Assembly (NCBI GenBank): GCA_020638365.1 | Contig: JACKIQ010000008.1 | Location: 1-62,240, forward strand | Length of the DNA: 62,240 nt | Direction: 5' to 3' | Source: Rhodospirillales bacterium | GTDB taxonomy: Bacteria > Pseudomonadota > Alphaproteobacteria > Micavibrionales > Micavibrionaceae | Part shown: positions 60,902-62,240 of the stretch, one piece after another | How the letters are laid out: each line of letters begins with the position of its first letter | Position numbering within the stretch: position 1 is the first letter of the stretch | Notes under the pieces: model-generated | Told to the model about the DNA's origin: nothing | Seen by the model: the letters and a program-made list of their open reading frames with translations, nothing else | Databases searched by the model: none | Made by a program: the position numbers and the translations under genes

Positions 60902-62240
60902 TCAAGCCCTTTTCAACTTCAAGCCTCCTTCTGCTCCTCCTTCTGCTCCTCCCTCTGCCTTACCTTCCTCGGAAAAGACATCCAATGTTTTCATTTTTCT
61001 ATGCAAGGCCGACCTTTCCATGCCTACAAACTGGGCCGTTTTAGAGATATTTCCGCCAAAACGGTTTATCTGGGCCAAAAGATAGTTTTTTTCAAAGATT
61101 TCACGAGCTTCTCTCAAGGGAAGGTGAATCAAGTCCAGCGTTGCGTTTTCATTGATAGTGCCCGAAAGATGATTTTCCTTTACTTCTGGTGGGAGGTCAT
61201 TAACACCGAACTCAGACTTCTGGGCCGTTCCAGCCATAATTAAAACCCATTCAAGCGTGTTTCTAAGCTGACTGATATTTCCCGGCCAACTGTAAGCCTG
61301 CAATGTCGTAAGGGCCTGATCGCTAAATTTTGGCCTAGGTCTGTCTGACGACTTGAGAATTGAAGTCAGGAGGCTGTCTACCAAGGCAGGAATGTCCTTG
61401 CGGCGGCTTCTAAGCGGGGGCATCTCAATAGGCACGACGTTCAGACGATAAAACAGATCCTGTCTGAGCCTTCCCTGTTCCATCAACCCTTCCAGATTTT
61501 GTGTTGAGGTGGCAATAAAACGAATATCTACAGGTTTTCTTTCTGAACTCCCCAGTCTTTGCACGACTTCTTCCTGCAAGACCCGGACAAACTTTCCTTG
61601 AGTTTCAATTGGCATATCGCCCACTTCATCCAGAACAACCGTTCCTCCCTCTGCCTGCTCAATTACACCCGTGCGGGATGGCTCACCTCTATACCCGTTT
61701 ACTGTTCCGAATATCTCCTCCTCCAGTCTCTCCGGATTAAAAGTCGAGCAGTTCAGAATTACAAAGGGGTTACAGGCTCTTTTCGAGTGGGCATGAATGT
61801 AACGTGCCGCCAGATTTTTACCTGTGCCCGGCTCTCCACGCAAAAGGACACGGCTATTGGCAGAAGCGGTGCGATCAAGGATGCTTTGCAGATTGCGAAT
61901 TATCTCTGAATCACCTGCTATCTCTTCTTCAATGGTTTCGGCACGACGACGCAAGGTTTCATTTTCCCTGCGTAAAGCCACGTTATCGAGGGCGCGCCGG
62001 ATCATGACCAAAAGCCTGTCGGTCTTAAACGGCTTTTCAATGAAATCATACGCGCCCATTTTGATTGCCGATACAGCCGTTTCTATTGTGCCGTGTCCGC
62101 TAATCATCACGAAAGCTATCGTCGGGTCCTGCGCTTTAACCGTTTCAAGAATTTTTAAGCCGTCATCCGAACTTCCCTGAAGCCAAATGTCCTGTATTAC
62201 CACGTCAGGTGTTTTTTTGCTTATGGCTTCGTAGGCTGTT
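60902..62240 (-). CDS. ntrX: Nitrogen regulation response regulator NtrX (5' end outside window)
   Basis: The open frame runs to the right edge, so the N-terminus is missing; 445 residues are visible. The receiver domain has its phosphoacceptor Asp in PDVVIQDIWLQG and the switch region VMISGHGTIETA...FIEKPF. The AAA+ domain has GEPGTGKNLAARYIH (Walker A) and GGTVVLDEVGDMP (Walker B), but GTVNGYRGE replaces GAFTGA, so contact with sigma-54 is probably lost, as known for alphaproteobacterial NtrX. A Fis-type helix-turn-helix follows (TAQFVGMERSALHRKMKTL). The C-terminus has tandem EGGA repeats (AEGGAEGGAEGG). Confidence 0.94.
   Translation of the reverse strand, partial: TAYEAISKKTPDVVIQDIWLQGSSDDGLKILETVKAQDPTIAFVMISGHGTIETAVSAIKMGAYDFIEKPFKTDRLLVMIRRALDNVALRRENETLRRRAETIEEEIAGDSEIIRNLQSILDRTASANSRVLLRGEPGTGKNLAARYIHAHSKRACNPFVILNCSTFNPERLEEEIFGTVNGYRGEPSRTGVIEQAEGGTVVLDEVGDMPIETQGKFVRVLQEEVVQRLGSSERKPVDIRFIATSTQNLEGLMEQGRLRQDLFYRLNVVPIEMPPLRSRRKDIPALVDSLLTSILKSSDRPRPKFSDQALTTLQAYSWPGNISQLRNTLEWVLIMAGTAQKSEFGVNDLPPEVKENHLSGTINENATLDLIHLPLREAREIFEKNYLLAQINRFGGNISKTAQFVGMERSALHRKMKTLDVFSEEGKAEGGAEGGAEGGLKLKRA
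60924..60959. repeat. Three tandem 12-bp repeats in the ntrX 3' end
   Basis: CCTCCTTCTGCT occurs twice in perfect tandem (60924-60935, 60936-60947), followed by the variant CCTCCCTCTGCC (60948-60959). It encodes the repeated Ala-Glu-Gly-Gly near the NtrX C-terminus. A 12-bp unit keeps the frame, so copy-number change alters only the tail length. Confidence 0.85.

Noticed and set aside
1..62240. CRISPR array, rRNA genes or a complete insertion sequence
   Set aside because: No regularly spaced repeats, no rRNA-like segments and no transposase with a DDE triad and terminal repeats were seen.

Overview
The window is a chromosomal segment of an alphaproteobacterium. Several gene neighbourhoods typical of that class support this: hrcA divergent from rph-rdgB-hemW, a grpE-dnaK-dnaJ-dapB run, ntrX-trkA-...-hfq-hflX-mazG, an NtrX without a GAFTGA motif, and the C-terminal domain of the alphaproteobacterial SUPV3L1-like helicase. 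There is no direct marker for a genus. A deep-branching, small-genome lineage (for example Micavibrio-like) fits the content but is inference only.

Layout. 1-2530 is the right end of an integrated element: an orphan protein, a small basic ORF and a tyrosine integrase sit against the 3' end of a tRNA-Ser(UGA) gene, and the element runs off the left edge. 2761-11473 is a dense plus-strand block of cell-wall genes (MltB-type transglycosylase, RlpA, PBP5/6-type carboxypeptidase) followed by replication and translation genes (tmk, holB, metG, tatD family, metallo-beta-lactamase fold). 11505-13982 is an accessory insert with its own strong promoter: a predicted zinc metallopeptidase, an orphan protein and a small secreted acidic protein, closed by a terminator. 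14104-22943 holds an MFS/spermidine-synthase fusion, tRNA-Arg(CCU), a U32/TrhP-type protein with an extra Cys cluster, a decayed ORF, a PDZ exported protein, tRNA-Leu(UAA), a membrane protein, a MarR-like regulator and a frameshifted pentapeptide-repeat gene. 22944-27569 carries DNA repair genes (uvrC, nth, an AraC-MGMT fusion) around a bactofilin.

27586-34645 (minus strand) is the heat-shock block hrcA - exported protein - grpE - dnaK - dnaJ - dapB. It is divergent from rph-rdgB-hemW (34749-37282). 37341-43826 mixes a large exported protein, a stand-alone helicase C-terminal domain, a Rap1a/Tai-like protein, a polyprenyl diphosphate synthase and small envelope proteins. 43936-46650 is ppdK. 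47448-53765 contains ygfZ, a family 9 glycosyltransferase, an orphan YejA-type binding protein and a macro-domain protein; two divergent pairs here have abutting or overlapping 5' ends. 53922-62240 contains trkH, mazG, hflX, hfq, a HAD phosphatase, murI, trkA and the 3' part of ntrX.

Most of the window is housekeeping. The least explained items are the stand-alone helicase C-terminal domain (39132-40436), the predicted metallopeptidase cluster (11505-13982), the degenerate macro protein that overlaps yejA at its start, and the element at the left edge. No CRISPR array, rRNA or complete insertion sequence was seen.
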